From the NCBI GenBank assembly GCA_038243395.1, contig JBBSRC010000008.1, forward strand, positions 10,375-74,374: a stretch of 64,000 nucleotides of DNA, in the 5' to 3' direction. The DNA is from Gelidibacter sp038243395 (GTDB lineage Bacteria; Bacteroidota; Bacteroidia; Flavobacteriales; Flavobacteriaceae). Position numbers and translations under genes: made by a program. This document shows positions 9,359 through 18,591 of the stretch, one piece after another. How positions within the stretch are numbered: the stretch's first letter is position 1; each line of letters begins with the position of its first letter. Below the pieces are notes generated by a model. It searched no databases. It was not told the DNA's origin and saw only the letters and a list, made by a program, of their open reading frames with translations.

Positions 9359-10279
9359 ATGAGAAAATTTTTCAAAAATATAATTCTGCTTATTATTTTT
9401 GCTATTGTAATAGGTGAAGTAATCGTTAGGTTTACACATGCTGTTGCAGATATTCCTCAAAGAACAATCGATAAATATGGTATCCAAAAGTATATTCCAA
9501 ATCAAGATGGTTATTGGAAAGGCGGTAAACATAAATGGAAGATTAATAAATTAGGATGGCCAGGTGAACTACCAAAAAGCTATGACCAACTTATTATGGT
9601 AATTGGAGATTCATTTATTGAAAACTTTATGAATCCAAACGACTGTCACCAATCCTCGTTTTTAAAGAAAGATTTAAAGGGTTATAACTTTATGGAAGCA
9701 GGACGATCCGGAGTTTCATTAATTGAAGCAATGGAAATAAGTAAGCAAATGGATTCGTTAAACCCAGTAAAATCTTTAATATATTTAAATGATAATGATT
9801 TTCTCGAGAGCGTTTCTGAAATTAAGAATTTAAGTGACATTACCCAGCTGAGCGTTAAAAATAATACCTTGGAATATGGGGAAATGAAAGCGCAGGGAAT
9901 AAAGAAAGTTTTATACAACTGGAAGTTATTGTATTATTTTTATAATAGATTTCCTATTTCTAACATAAAAAACAAAAAAGATAAAACCAAAGACTCTATT
10001 ATAATTTCCAAAAAAGAATTTCAATATAAAACAGAAATATCACAGCTTATGGAGTATATAATTAACAACTATGAAATTGAAAACAAAACTTTGATATTTC
10101 AACCGAATTCCAATGAGTCAATAATCCAAAACTGTATAAAAGCAGGATTTGATATAATTGTTTTAAACTCTTCTAATGATAAACCAATGACTTTCGATTA
10201 CGACAGTCATTGGTCATGTTATGGACATGAAAGAGCAGCCCAGCAAATAAGTAAACAAATTTTTAAAAAAAACAATTAA
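9359..10279 (+). CDS. Membrane-anchored SGNH-like O-acetyltransferase partner of MBOAT
   Basis: 306 residues. One N-terminal hydrophobic helix (about residues 5-22) should anchor it with the catalytic domain outside the cytoplasmic membrane. SGNH/GDSL-type blocks are visible: VIGDSFIENF (Ser in GDS), EAGRSGVSLIEA (Gly), YLNDNDF (Asn region) and YDSHWSCYGHERAA near the C-terminus, with Asp and His spaced as in the D-x-x-H or D-S-H block of AlgX/AlgJ-like proteins. It follows the MBOAT gene by 2 bases, so the two are cotranscribed and likely act as an O-acetylation pair. It has no detectable carbohydrate-binding domain. The target glycan is unknown. Confidence 0.78.
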   Translation: MRKFFKNIILLIIFAIVIGEVIVRFTHAVADIPQRTIDKYGIQKYIPNQDGYWKGGKHKWKINKLGWPGELPKSYDQLIMVIGDSFIENFMNPNDCHQSSFLKKDLKGYNFMEAGRSGVSLIEAMEISKQMDSLNPVKSLIYLNDNDFLESVSEIKNLSDITQLSVKNNTLEYGEMKAQGIKKVLYNWKLLYYFYNRFPISNIKNKKDKTKDSIIISKKEFQYKTEISQLMEYIINNYEIENKTLIFQPNSNESIIQNCIKAGFDIIVLNSSNDKPMTFDYDSHWSCYGHERAAQQISKQIFKKNN

Positions 10280-10375
10280 TTTTATTCTACATATTCATTA
10301 ATGATTTAATCTTAAAGGATGCACATAAGTTGAAAAAAATAGGTCTGTAATTTAAATTTTTGCGATATTTTTCAA

Positions 10376-11032
10376 TTATATAACAGTTATTTCTCTAAAA
10401 TCAATAATAAAATTCTGTGGTAAACTTTCTTTATGCATATGCCTATGACCTTCAAAATGTACATTCATCCCATTATCCATCAAAGCAACACTTTTCCAAC
10501 CCAAAGCATTCGGCGCAATAAAGTCCTTCTTTAAATTATCAGCTATATAATAGTAAACATTACCGCGCAATGAATTTTCAATCGCTTTAAAATTAGCAAT
10601 ACTTGGCTTTTCCGAACCAATTTCCTCGGAAATTACAATACAATCGGTATAATTTAAAATGCCTAGGCTCTTTAGTTTAGCTCGTTGTGTGTTTGATCGA
10701 CCGTCGGTAATTATTCCTATCTTTCCGTTTTTAAATTTTATAGCCTGCATTACTTCTAAAACACCTTCGAAAAGTTTAATATCTGGATGGTGATTCCGAT
10801 ACATCTCAACCAATAGTCCCATTTCTGTGTTATAAGCATTGGCGACAAACTCAAAAACATTGATTTTACTTCTATATAAAGAAAACATCTTGGAATATAG
10901 TCGTTTCCAGTCGTTTGGGTCTAAAAATAAAGCTATGGACTTATAGGCTGATTTTAAATAATCCAGTTCATTATATAGGGTGTCATCTAAGTCAAAGACA
11001 ATGACAGTTTTATTATCAACCTTTATATCCAT
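10376..11032 (-). CDS. HAD superfamily hydrolase
   Basis: 218 residues. Motif I is VIVFDLDDTLYNE with the nucleophile and acid/base aspartates. Motif II is in GIITDGRSN. Motif III lysine is in EIGSEKPSIANF. Motif IV is YYIADNLKKDF. The insertion after motif I indicates a helical C1 cap, so it should be a small-molecule phosphatase, probably cytosolic. It overlaps the upstream ATP-grasp gene by 17 bases on the same strand, so translation is probably coupled and the two enzymes likely work on one pathway. The substrate may be a phosphorylated glycan precursor or a phosphorylated intermediate; this is inferred from position only. Confidence 0.88.
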   Translation of the reverse strand: MDIKVDNKTVIVFDLDDTLYNELDYLKSAYKSIALFLDPNDWKRLYSKMFSLYRSKINVFEFVANAYNTEMGLLVEMYRNHHPDIKLFEGVLEVMQAIKFKNGKIGIITDGRSNTQRAKLKSLGILNYTDCIVISEEIGSEKPSIANFKAIENSLRGNVYYYIADNLKKDFIAPNALGWKSVALMDNGMNVHFEGHRHMHKESLPQNFIIDFREITVI

Positions 11033-11987
11033 GCACTAAAATTTCATCATCATAACGGATCATTAACAAATTTTTCTCCCAAATATCAAATTTTTCCTCA
11101 ATTGTTTTTCCTAACATATATTCTTCAATAATCCACTTAGTGAAATTCGCTCCAGCTAAATATGATAATGGATATCCTCCACCAAAACGAGGATTAATTT
11201 CAATCCCATAAATATGTGTGGCATCCATTTTATTCATGAAAAACTGTGCAGTCAGACACCCGACAGCACCTTGGATAAAGTTTAAGTTTTTTTTCAAATA
11301 AGGAACCAATTCATTATTTATTGTCAAAGCTTTATACACCTCCCCATCCCTGACTTCAATTCTCTTTCTAGGCACAACACATTTTAATTTGTTATCTTTT
11401 CCAAAGTATAAATCACAAGTATATTCCTCATAAACATCTTGATCTAAATACTCTAAGAACATGAGCTTTTCGTTATTAAAATGATAATCAGTTAAATCTT
11501 CCTTAGTCCTAATAATGAAAGTATCTACGCTCCTGCTTCCATCTGCAGGCTTAATGAAAATTGGAAATTTGAAATTATCTTTTGGGTATTCTTCTGCTAC
11601 ATTTATATTATGTTCTTTGAAAAATTCATGTATTAATCTTTTATCTCTGCACGTTGAAACAAATTCCACTGAAGAAATCACAATCACTATACCTTTCTCC
11701 TTAAAACTCATTTTGTTTTTTGCCAGTTCAAGTAATTCAGTATCTATCGTTGGAACGATTAAACTAATGTCATGAGATATACAAAAATCAATTAAAACAT
11801 CAACATAATTAGGATCATCAAGTCTGGGTGCTTTGAAATAATCATCAGCAACTTGACAAGCTGCTGACAACAAAGGGTCTGAATCAGTAGCATATACTTT
11901 TCGTCTGGAATCAATTCTTTTTAATTCATTTTGAAAAGATCTTACAAGAGAAACTCTCCGTCCAGCTGAAGTTATTAGGATATTCAT
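11016..11987 (-). CDS. ATP-grasp ligase (carbamoyl-phosphate synthase-like fold)
   Basis: 323 residues. The N-terminal pre-ATP-grasp domain starts MNILITSAGRRVSLVRSF and continues VYATDSDPLLSAA. The ATP-grasp core has FPIFIKPADGSRSVDTF (phosphate-binding lysine), EYTCDLYFG and the metal and ATP ligands in YGIEINPRFGGGYPLSYLAGA. Such enzymes activate a carboxylate as acyl phosphate and join it to an amine or thiol. The pairing with a HAD hydrolase inside polysaccharide loci is known in Bacteroidota, but I know no defined reaction. The two genes sit on the minus strand, against the flanking glycan operons. It may add an amino acid to a sugar or make an amide-linked substituent. Confidence 0.87.
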   Translation of the reverse strand: MNILITSAGRRVSLVRSFQNELKRIDSRRKVYATDSDPLLSAACQVADDYFKAPRLDDPNYVDVLIDFCISHDISLIVPTIDTELLELAKNKMSFKEKGIVIVISSVEFVSTCRDKRLIHEFFKEHNINVAEEYPKDNFKFPIFIKPADGSRSVDTFIIRTKEDLTDYHFNNEKLMFLEYLDQDVYEEYTCDLYFGKDNKLKCVVPRKRIEVRDGEVYKALTINNELVPYLKKNLNFIQGAVGCLTAQFFMNKMDATHIYGIEINPRFGGGYPLSYLAGANFTKWIIEEYMLGKTIEEKFDIWEKNLLMIRYDDEILVHGYKG

Positions 11988-12383
11988 TTGTCTAATTTTG
12001 GTTCGGCATTAGGTCACTGTTTTAAAAAAATCAATTAAAATTGATAAAGATACCATAGATAAAACAATCCAAGTTAAAGAAACAACATAAAATTTAAAAA
12101 TAGGCAATAAATAGACCTCAAGTTTTATAAAATAAACAACTCTTACTAACTAATATATTTTAATATATTTGCGCGATTTTTATAAACCTTAATAGCCTGT
12201 AATAAAACGTTGCTAATTTAGAAATAGATTGAACAACGTAAATATTTACTTTTAATCGTTTTAATACCGATGGTCTGAACATAAAACCGCATATTTATCC
12301 TTTATTTTAGATCGTGTCCCAGATCCCTCTATTGACATGAAATTGAACGGTAATTGTAATTGTTACTTAGCAATTTTTAACTT
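11988..12383. other. Divergent intergenic region with long leader of the export operon
   Basis: 396 bases between the minus-strand ATP-grasp gene and the plus-strand aminotransferase operon. No gene is seen. A good -7 box lies at 12164-12171, which would leave a 5' leader of about 205 bases. No clear riboswitch fold or intrinsic terminator could be recognised by eye in this leader. Confidence 0.5.
12164..12171 (+). promoter_or_regulatory. Candidate -7 box (TATATTTG) of the 12384-18584 operon
   Basis: TATATTTGC fits the Bacteroidota -7 consensus TAnnTTTGC including the trailing C. No obvious -33 TTG was found. If used, the transcript has a leader of about 205 bases before the aminotransferase ATG. 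Confidence 0.5.
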
Positions 12384-13508
12384 ATGAATTCAAAAATTTG
12401 GCTCTCATCCCCGCATATGAGCGGAAATGAACTATCCTTTATAAATGAAGCTTTCAACTCCAATTGGGTGGCACCCTTAGGTCCCAACGTAAATGGCTTC
12501 GAATTAGATTTGCAATCCTATCTCAATGAGGATCGTCATGTTGCTGCACTGGCATCCGGTACTTCAGCCTTACACCTAAGTCTTATTTTATTAAATGTTG
12601 GAAATGGAGATGAAGTCATTTGTCAAAGTAAAACCTTCTCAGCCTCTGCCTATCCCATTGTTTATCAGGGTGCAACGCCCGTTTTTGTAGATAGTGAGAG
12701 AGATACTTGGAATATGTGTCCTATCCAGTTAGAAATAGCAATTAAAGATAGAATTACCAAGGGAAATAAACCTAAGGCTATCATTGCTGTACATTTGTAC
12801 GGTATGCCTTACAAAGTAGATGAGATTAATGCAGTTGCCTTAAAATACGATATTCCAGTTGTTGAAGACAGCGCAGAATCTTTAGGAAGCCGGTATAAAG
12901 GTCAGAATTGTGGAACGTTTGGGGAATTTTCAATATTATCCTTTAATGGCAATAAAATCATAACCACTTCTGGAGGTGGCGCTCTCGTTTCTAAGAGTTT
13001 AAAACATAAAGAAAAGGCTGTTTTCTTAGCAACACAGGCCCGAGATAATGCACCACATTATTTGCATTCTCAGATCGGATACAATTATAGAATGTCAAAT
13101 ATCATTGCTGGTATAGGTCGAGGTCAGATGACCATATTAGACAGTCACGTTGCAAAACGACGAAAAAATCATGAGATTTATGTAAATTCCTTTAAAGACA
13201 ATAAAAATATTATATTTTTGCAAGAACCGGAAGGACATTTTTCAAATCGTTGGTTATCTTGTATTTTACTAGATTCCTACTCAATAAGAGAAGGTTTAAG
13301 GAAGCATTTGGAAAAGGAAGATATAGAGTCCAGACCATTATGGAAACCCATGCATCAACAACCTGTTTTTAAAGATGCTCCTTGTTATCTCAACGGTGTT
13401 TCAGACGAATTGTTTGAAAAAGGCCTTTGTTTGCCTAGTGGATCAAATCTTACAGATATCGAACGCAATAGAGTATTGGACTCAATTAATGCGTATTTTA
13501 GCGCATGA
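12384..13508 (+). CDS. DegT/DnrJ/EryC1/StrS sugar aminotransferase (PglE-like)
   Basis: 374 residues, a fold-type I PLP enzyme. ALASGTSALHLSL is the phosphate-binding loop, VVEDSAESLGSRYKG carries the cofactor-binding Asp, SFNGNKIITTSGGGAL holds the Schiff-base lysine, and RMSNIIAGIGRGQM is the conserved C-terminal block. It would convert a UDP-4-keto-6-deoxy sugar to the 4-amino sugar with glutamate as nitrogen donor. The next gene, which overlaps by 4 bases (ATGA), encodes the dehydratase that makes such a keto sugar, so the pair corresponds to PglE and PglF. The protein is cytosolic. The start is the first ATG after the long leader. Confidence 0.93.
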   Translation: MNSKIWLSSPHMSGNELSFINEAFNSNWVAPLGPNVNGFELDLQSYLNEDRHVAALASGTSALHLSLILLNVGNGDEVICQSKTFSASAYPIVYQGATPVFVDSERDTWNMCPIQLEIAIKDRITKGNKPKAIIAVHLYGMPYKVDEINAVALKYDIPVVEDSAESLGSRYKGQNCGTFGEFSILSFNGNKIITTSGGGALVSKSLKHKEKAVFLATQARDNAPHYLHSQIGYNYRMSNIIAGIGRGQMTILDSHVAKRRKNHEIYVNSFKDNKNIIFLQEPEGHFSNRWLSCILLDSYSIREGLRKHLEKEDIESRPLWKPMHQQPVFKDAPCYLNGVSDELFEKGLCLPSGSNLTDIERNRVLDSINAYFSA

Positions 13509-15394
13509 TATATAAGTATCTACATATAGTATCTCAAAAATACGCTTCCAAATGGTTAGTACTTCTCTGCGATTTATTGATTGTGGTTATTACTTTCTTT
13601 TTAGCCTATCTAATTAGATTCAATTTTAAAATCGAATTTGACCTCCATTTAATGGTGTCCCAAATTCCCTATGTGCTTTTAGCTGCAATAATTAGTTTTT
13701 TAGCTGTTAGATCACATAAAGGAGTCGTAAGATTTACAGGCTACAAGGACATTATCAATATTATTATTGGCGCTAATATTCTCGCGACAATATTGATTAT
13801 CTCTACGTTCTTTAGCCGGAAATTCAACTATGATGAATTGTTCGATATTCCTGGATCTATTATATATATTCATCTTTTGCTCAATATTGCATTCATCATT
13901 GGATTTAAATTACTCATAAAATCTCTCTATAATACCTTAACAAACGATTTTGTTGCCACTAAAAATGTATTAATATTTGGTGCTGGAAATGCGGGTATGA
14001 TTACTTACGATGCTATCAGCAATGATCCTCAAAACAGCTATCGCGTTATAGGATTCATAGATGACAATGAAAGTAAAGTTGGCAAAAAAATAAATCTTTT
14101 ACGAGTTCATAGCTTAAAACAAATCACAACAGAATTAGTTTCAAAAAATGCTATAGATGAGGTAATAGTCTCAATTCAAAATATTGACCCAACCCGCTTA
14201 CTTCAAATAACTGGTTATTTATTTGATTTGGGACTGCACGTCAAAATTGTCCCTCCTGTACAAAGTTGGATCGATGGCGATTTAAGTATAGGACAAATTA
14301 AAAATGTTAATATTGAAGATTTGTTGGGAAGAGATCCGATATCGATTGTCAATCCTGCACTTATTGACGAATATGAAAATAAAATAATACTTATTACAGG
14401 CGCGGCAGGATCAATTGGTAGCGAAATTTGCAGAAAAATAAGTCGCTACAATTATAAAAAATTAATTTTACTTGATAATTCAGAGACAGCACTCTATGAT
14501 CTTCAGCAAGAATTTAGGCAACGAGGCTTAGATAACATAGAAGTTATTGTTGCCGATGTGAGAAACAGGTTGAGACTTGAACAAATATTTAATCAATACA
14601 AGCCTAAAATAATTTTTCATGCTGCTGCCTACAAACATGTGCCATTAATGGAAAACAATCCGTTTGAGGCGGTAAGTGTTAATATTGGAGGCACGAAAAA
14701 TGTAGTCGACATCGCGGTTATGCACAGTGTAGATAAGTTTGTGTTGATTTCAACAGATAAAGCAGTAAATCCAACAAATGTCATGGGAGCAACTAAACGT
14801 ATCGCTGAGCTCTACGTTACTTGTCTTAAAGAAAAAGGTAAAACAAAGTTTATAACAACAAGGTTTGGAAATGTTTTAGGTTCGAATGGATCAGTTATTC
14901 CATTATTTAAAAAACAAATTGCACAAGGGGGGCCCCTAACTGTAACACATAAAGATATTACTCGTTATTTTATGACCATTCCAGAGGCTTGTCAACTTGT
15001 TCTTGAAGCCGCCACAATGGGTAATGGCGGAGAAATCTTTGTATTTGATATGGGAGAACCCGTTAAGATATTTAACCTTGCAACCAATATGATCATTCTT
15101 TCGGGTTTACGTTATCCTGAAGACATCGATATTAAAATTACTGGTTTAAGACCTGGCGAGAAAATTTTCGAAGAACTTTTGGCTGATGGAGAAAACACTA
15201 CAAAAACCTATCATGAAAAAATAATGATTGCAAAATCGAGACGTATTGAAGTTGTGGATATTGAAAAACAAATTAATAAATTGGCGACAGTCAACACTTT
15301 AATTCAGCCTCTTGAAATAGTATCTTCAATCAAACGTTTAATTCCTGAATATAAATCTAATAACTCCACTTACGAAGTTTTAGACAATAAATAA
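13505..15394 (+). CDS. Membrane UDP-sugar 4,6-dehydratase (CapD/PglF/WbpM family)
   Basis: 629 residues, full length for the long membrane form. Residues about 15-145 contain four hydrophobic helices. A first Rossmann-like segment follows (VLIFGAGNAGMITYDAI). The catalytic short-chain dehydrogenase domain starts at ITGAAGSIGSEICR (about 296-309), and STDKAVNPTNVMGATKR (about 415-431) holds the lysine and the Thr/Asp-type residues that replace the classical Tyr in this family. It converts UDP-GlcNAc or a similar donor to a 4-keto-6-deoxy sugar. It overlaps the aminotransferase gene by 4 bases and is 32 bases before the export lipoprotein gene. Substrate assignment rests on family and context. 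Confidence 0.93.
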   Translation: MIYKYLHIVSQKYASKWLVLLCDLLIVVITFFLAYLIRFNFKIEFDLHLMVSQIPYVLLAAIISFLAVRSHKGVVRFTGYKDIINIIIGANILATILIISTFFSRKFNYDELFDIPGSIIYIHLLLNIAFIIGFKLLIKSLYNTLTNDFVATKNVLIFGAGNAGMITYDAISNDPQNSYRVIGFIDDNESKVGKKINLLRVHSLKQITTELVSKNAIDEVIVSIQNIDPTRLLQITGYLFDLGLHVKIVPPVQSWIDGDLSIGQIKNVNIEDLLGRDPISIVNPALIDEYENKIILITGAAGSIGSEICRKISRYNYKKLILLDNSETALYDLQQEFRQRGLDNIEVIVADVRNRLRLEQIFNQYKPKIIFHAAAYKHVPLMENNPFEAVSVNIGGTKNVVDIAVMHSVDKFVLISTDKAVNPTNVMGATKRIAELYVTCLKEKGKTKFITTRFGNVLGSNGSVIPLFKKQIAQGGPLTVTHKDITRYFMTIPEACQLVLEAATMGNGGEIFVFDMGEPVKIFNLATNMIILSGLRYPEDIDIKITGLRPGEKIFEELLADGENTTKTYHEKIMIAKSRRIEVVDIEKQINKLATVNTLIQPLEIVSSIKRLIPEYKSNNSTYEVLDNK

Positions 15395-15426
15395 CCAATT
15401 TTAAACTATACTTTAAAACTTCTCAA

Positions 15427-16200
15427 ATGAAAATAAGTTTTGTAATACTCTATATATTAGCGATAGTTATGACTACATCTTGCGCATCTCGTAAAGATTT
15501 TGTCTACTTTCAGGATAGACCAATGAGTGAAGGATATATAGACTCAGCACCTGAACAACTTGTTTATAAGCCAGAAGATATTTTAATAATCAGTGTTTCA
15601 GCCGCCGACCCTATTGCCGCTCAGCCATTTAATTTATCTATAGTTTCTGAAAGCAGAGATGTTACTAGCCTAACTGGTCGTGAAGTACAGCAAACTTATT
15701 TAATCGATTATAAGGGAAATATCGAGTTCCCTGTTTTAGGTACTTTACATATCGCCGGACTGACCAGATTAGCACTTACTACCTTGTTAAAAGAAAAAAT
15801 AAGTGAATATGCAAAGGATCCAATCGTAAATATTAGGCTGGTTAATTTTACAATCACAGTAATTGGAGAAGTTTCAGATCCAGGTACTTTTACCATACAA
15901 AATGAACGCATAACTCTGCCTCAAGCTCTCGGTTTAGCAAACGACCTGACAATTTTCGGAAAGCGAAAAGATGTTCTACTCATTCGAGAAGTTGATGGGA
16001 AAAAGAAATTTGCAAAGATTGACTTAACTACAGTGAATGCGGTAAGTTCCCCACTTTATTATTTGCAACAAAACGATGTTATCATAGTAGAACCAAATAA
16101 TGCAAGAATACGATCCGCTAGTTATAATCAAAATAATGGAGTTCTAATATCAGCTATAGGTACTTTGACAACAATTATAGCAGTATTCTTAATTAAATAA
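15427..16200 (+). CDS. Wza-like polysaccharide export lipoprotein
   Basis: 257 residues. The N-terminus is a lipoprotein signal: hydrophobic helix then TTSCASRKDF, with the lipobox cysteine near residue 20. The poly-export domain begins around PEDILIISVSAADPIAAQPF, followed by an SLBB-like segment (VIGEVSDPGTFTIQNERI). A final hydrophobic stretch (about 237-255, VLISAIGTLTTIIAVFLI) resembles the membrane-spanning helix of Wza-type proteins; in Bacteroidota homologues it is often called BexD/CtrA/VexA-like. It should form the outer-membrane exit channel for the glycan. It is followed 20 bases later by its usual partner, the Wzc-like kinase. Confidence 0.92.
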   Translation: MKISFVILYILAIVMTTSCASRKDFVYFQDRPMSEGYIDSAPEQLVYKPEDILIISVSAADPIAAQPFNLSIVSESRDVTSLTGREVQQTYLIDYKGNIEFPVLGTLHIAGLTRLALTTLLKEKISEYAKDPIVNIRLVNFTITVIGEVSDPGTFTIQNERITLPQALGLANDLTIFGKRKDVLLIREVDGKKKFAKIDLTTVNAVSSPLYYLQQNDVIIVEPNNARIRSASYNQNNGVLISAIGTLTTIIAVFLIK

Positions 16201-16220
16201 ATTAATTATAATAAAATTTC

Positions 16221-18584
16221 ATGGAACCCAAAACACTCAACCCAAAGAATGAACTCAAAAATACCTTAGACCTTTATCTTGGTCACTGGAAATTGATTTC
16301 GTTTTTTGTTATTATTGCCATGGCCTTGGCTTTTAGTTATCTTCGTTATACCACCTATCAATATCAAGCTTCTGCAAGTATTAAAATTAAAGACGAGAAA
16401 CAATCTCAAAAATTGCCTGGCATGGAGGAAATTTCTAGTGGCGGTCTATTTTCAGGAGGAGCCAACAAAGTTAAAGACGAAATTGCGGTAATGACGTCCC
16501 GAAATATATTTTCTAATATTGTAAAGAAGCTTGAACTCAATATTAAATATTATAAACAAGGTAAAATCAAAGAAGAAGAGGTGTATGAGAATCCGCCAAT
16601 TAAATTAAATTTCTTTATTAGTGATTCATTAATTTACAAAATTGATGCTGCTCTCTTTATTAAGATCAAATCGGCATCAGAATTTTTAGTGTTCGAAGAT
16701 GATGGTAGATCAATAATAGATCGGAATGATTCTGACGGAAAGGCATTTTCGTTTGGTGATCGCATTAATATAGGATTTGGTGATTTTATGTTACTGCCAA
16801 ACACTGGCACGAACGCTCCTCAAATAGGAAGTAACCTAAAGATTATAATTAAACCAGTTTCATCCGTTGTGAATAGCTATCAGTCGGCAGTTGTTACGTC
16901 TACACAGGATGGTTCGAGTGTTGTCGGCTTGACACTGAAAGACAACAACCCCCAAAAAGCTGTAGATATTCTTAACCAGATAGTTAGGGAATACAACAAT
17001 GATGTTATTGCAGATAAAGAAGATGTTATAAAAGTAACTTCAGACTTTATTAATAACCGCTTGGAATTGGTTTTTAAGGAACTAGAAGATGTGGATTTCA
17101 CGGCTGAACAGCTCCAAAAAAGAAATAACTTAACGGCTTTAGGCTCCCAAGCTAATATCTATTTAGAAAGTGAAAAACAAAATGAGTTTCAAATAAGTAA
17201 CACTGCAAATACAATTCAATTAATAGATTATTTACAACAGGAAATCAAAGAAAAAAACAAGAGTTCTGACTTATTACCATCTAATCTAGGAATTGCTGAT
17301 GCAAACGTCAACCAAGTTACAAAAACTCATAATGAATTAGTTGCACAGCGCGATAAATTATTGAAAAATTCGAGTGAAAAAAATCCAATTGTAATCAACT
17401 TGAATAATGAAATAAACGCTCTGAAAGATAATTTAGAGAATTCATTGACCAATATGAAGAAGTCTAGCGAAATTACACTTAACAGTCTTAATAGAGAAGA
17501 CGCTAGAATTAGAGGACAACTTTATACCGCACCAACCAAACAAAGACAACTTAGAGATATCGAACGTCAACAGAATATCAAAGAATCTCTTTATTTATAT
17601 CTTTTAGAGAAGCGTGAAGAATCAGCCATTAGTCTCGGTATGTTTTCACCAAACGCGAAAGTTATTGATACGGCTTATTCAAATTATTATCCAGTTGCAC
17701 CTAATAAAATGCTTACATACTTAGGTTCGATATTGTTGGGACTAATGATTCCTGTCGGGTTCATTTATATTAAGGACATGTTAGACACTAAAATTTACGA
17801 TAAGAATGATTTAATGGAAGTTCTTAGAATTCCATATATTGGTGATGTTCCAAGCACAAGTAAAAAAACAAAGCTTATTAATAAAGTTGATTACAGTCCT
17901 AAGGCTGAGTCTTTCAGAATTATTAGATCTAATATAGATTTTTTATTAAAAGATCTCAATACTCATACTAAGAAAATATTTATTACTTCTACTCGAGCAC
18001 AGGAAGGTAAGTCACATACCAGTACTAATCTGGCTTCTTCTATTTCTTTCTCTGAGAAAACAGTCCTTTTAATTGAAATGGATATTCGAGCACCTAAAAT
18101 AATGCACTATCTTAAAGAGAAACCAACAACCAAAATCGGTCTTTCAGATTTTTTAGCAGACAAGAATTTGAAACCTGATGAGATTGTCAATAAATTGAAG
18201 GATAATGAGTATTTAGATGTTATTACTTCAGGAACCATCCCTCCTAACCCTTCAGAACTCTTAATAAGCAAAAGAGTTCAAGAGTTGTTTGAATTTTTTG
18301 AGAATAAGTATGATTATATAATTGTGGACACATCTGCAGTAGGACTCGTAAGTGATACACTTATTGTCTCAAAATTTGCCGACATGTTTTTATATGTTGT
18401 GAGCGCAGATAATATTGATAAAAGACATTTGGTCGCTGTTGCGAAACCACTTTTTGAAGATCATAGATTACCAAAAATGAACCTGTTACTAAACGGCACC
18501 AATTTTGACAAAAAAGGTACAGGCTATGGTTATGGCTACGGAACTGATCCTGGAATTAAAAAGAAATGGTATCAATTTACTTAA
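16221..18584 (+). CDS. Wzc-like polysaccharide co-polymerase and BY-kinase
   Basis: 787 residues. The N-terminal Wzz domain has TM1 around 26-45 and is followed by a long periplasmic region with coiled coil (about 280-440) and a PTKQRQLRDIERQQ segment of the GNVR type. TM2 is around 498-520. The cytoplasmic kinase has Walker A STRAQEGKSHTSTN (about 589-602), Walker A' LLIEMDIRAP and Walker B YIIVDTSAVG. The C-terminus holds a short tyrosine cluster, GYGYGYGTDPG, where autophosphorylation would occur. Wzc proteins control chain length and export through cycles of phosphorylation. Walker A' and B differ slightly from the common LLIDxDxRxP and DxPP forms. The gene ends the operon, 8 bases before a terminator hairpin. 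Confidence 0.92.
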   Translation: MEPKTLNPKNELKNTLDLYLGHWKLISFFVIIAMALAFSYLRYTTYQYQASASIKIKDEKQSQKLPGMEEISSGGLFSGGANKVKDEIAVMTSRNIFSNIVKKLELNIKYYKQGKIKEEEVYENPPIKLNFFISDSLIYKIDAALFIKIKSASEFLVFEDDGRSIIDRNDSDGKAFSFGDRINIGFGDFMLLPNTGTNAPQIGSNLKIIIKPVSSVVNSYQSAVVTSTQDGSSVVGLTLKDNNPQKAVDILNQIVREYNNDVIADKEDVIKVTSDFINNRLELVFKELEDVDFTAEQLQKRNNLTALGSQANIYLESEKQNEFQISNTANTIQLIDYLQQEIKEKNKSSDLLPSNLGIADANVNQVTKTHNELVAQRDKLLKNSSEKNPIVINLNNEINALKDNLENSLTNMKKSSEITLNSLNREDARIRGQLYTAPTKQRQLRDIERQQNIKESLYLYLLEKREESAISLGMFSPNAKVIDTAYSNYYPVAPNKMLTYLGSILLGLMIPVGFIYIKDMLDTKIYDKNDLMEVLRIPYIGDVPSTSKKTKLINKVDYSPKAESFRIIRSNIDFLLKDLNTHTKKIFITSTRAQEGKSHTSTNLASSISFSEKTVLLIEMDIRAPKIMHYLKEKPTTKIGLSDFLADKNLKPDEIVNKLKDNEYLDVITSGTIPPNPSELLISKRVQELFEFFENKYDYIIVDTSAVGLVSDTLIVSKFADMFLYVVSADNIDKRHLVAVAKPLFEDHRLPKMNLLLNGTNFDKKGTGYGYGYGTDPGIKKKWYQFT

Positions 18585-18591
18585 TAAAAAA

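Noticed and set aside
12300..12383. Riboswitch in the aminotransferase leader
   Set aside because: No known aptamer consensus could be recognised by eye; only the length of the leader is unusual.
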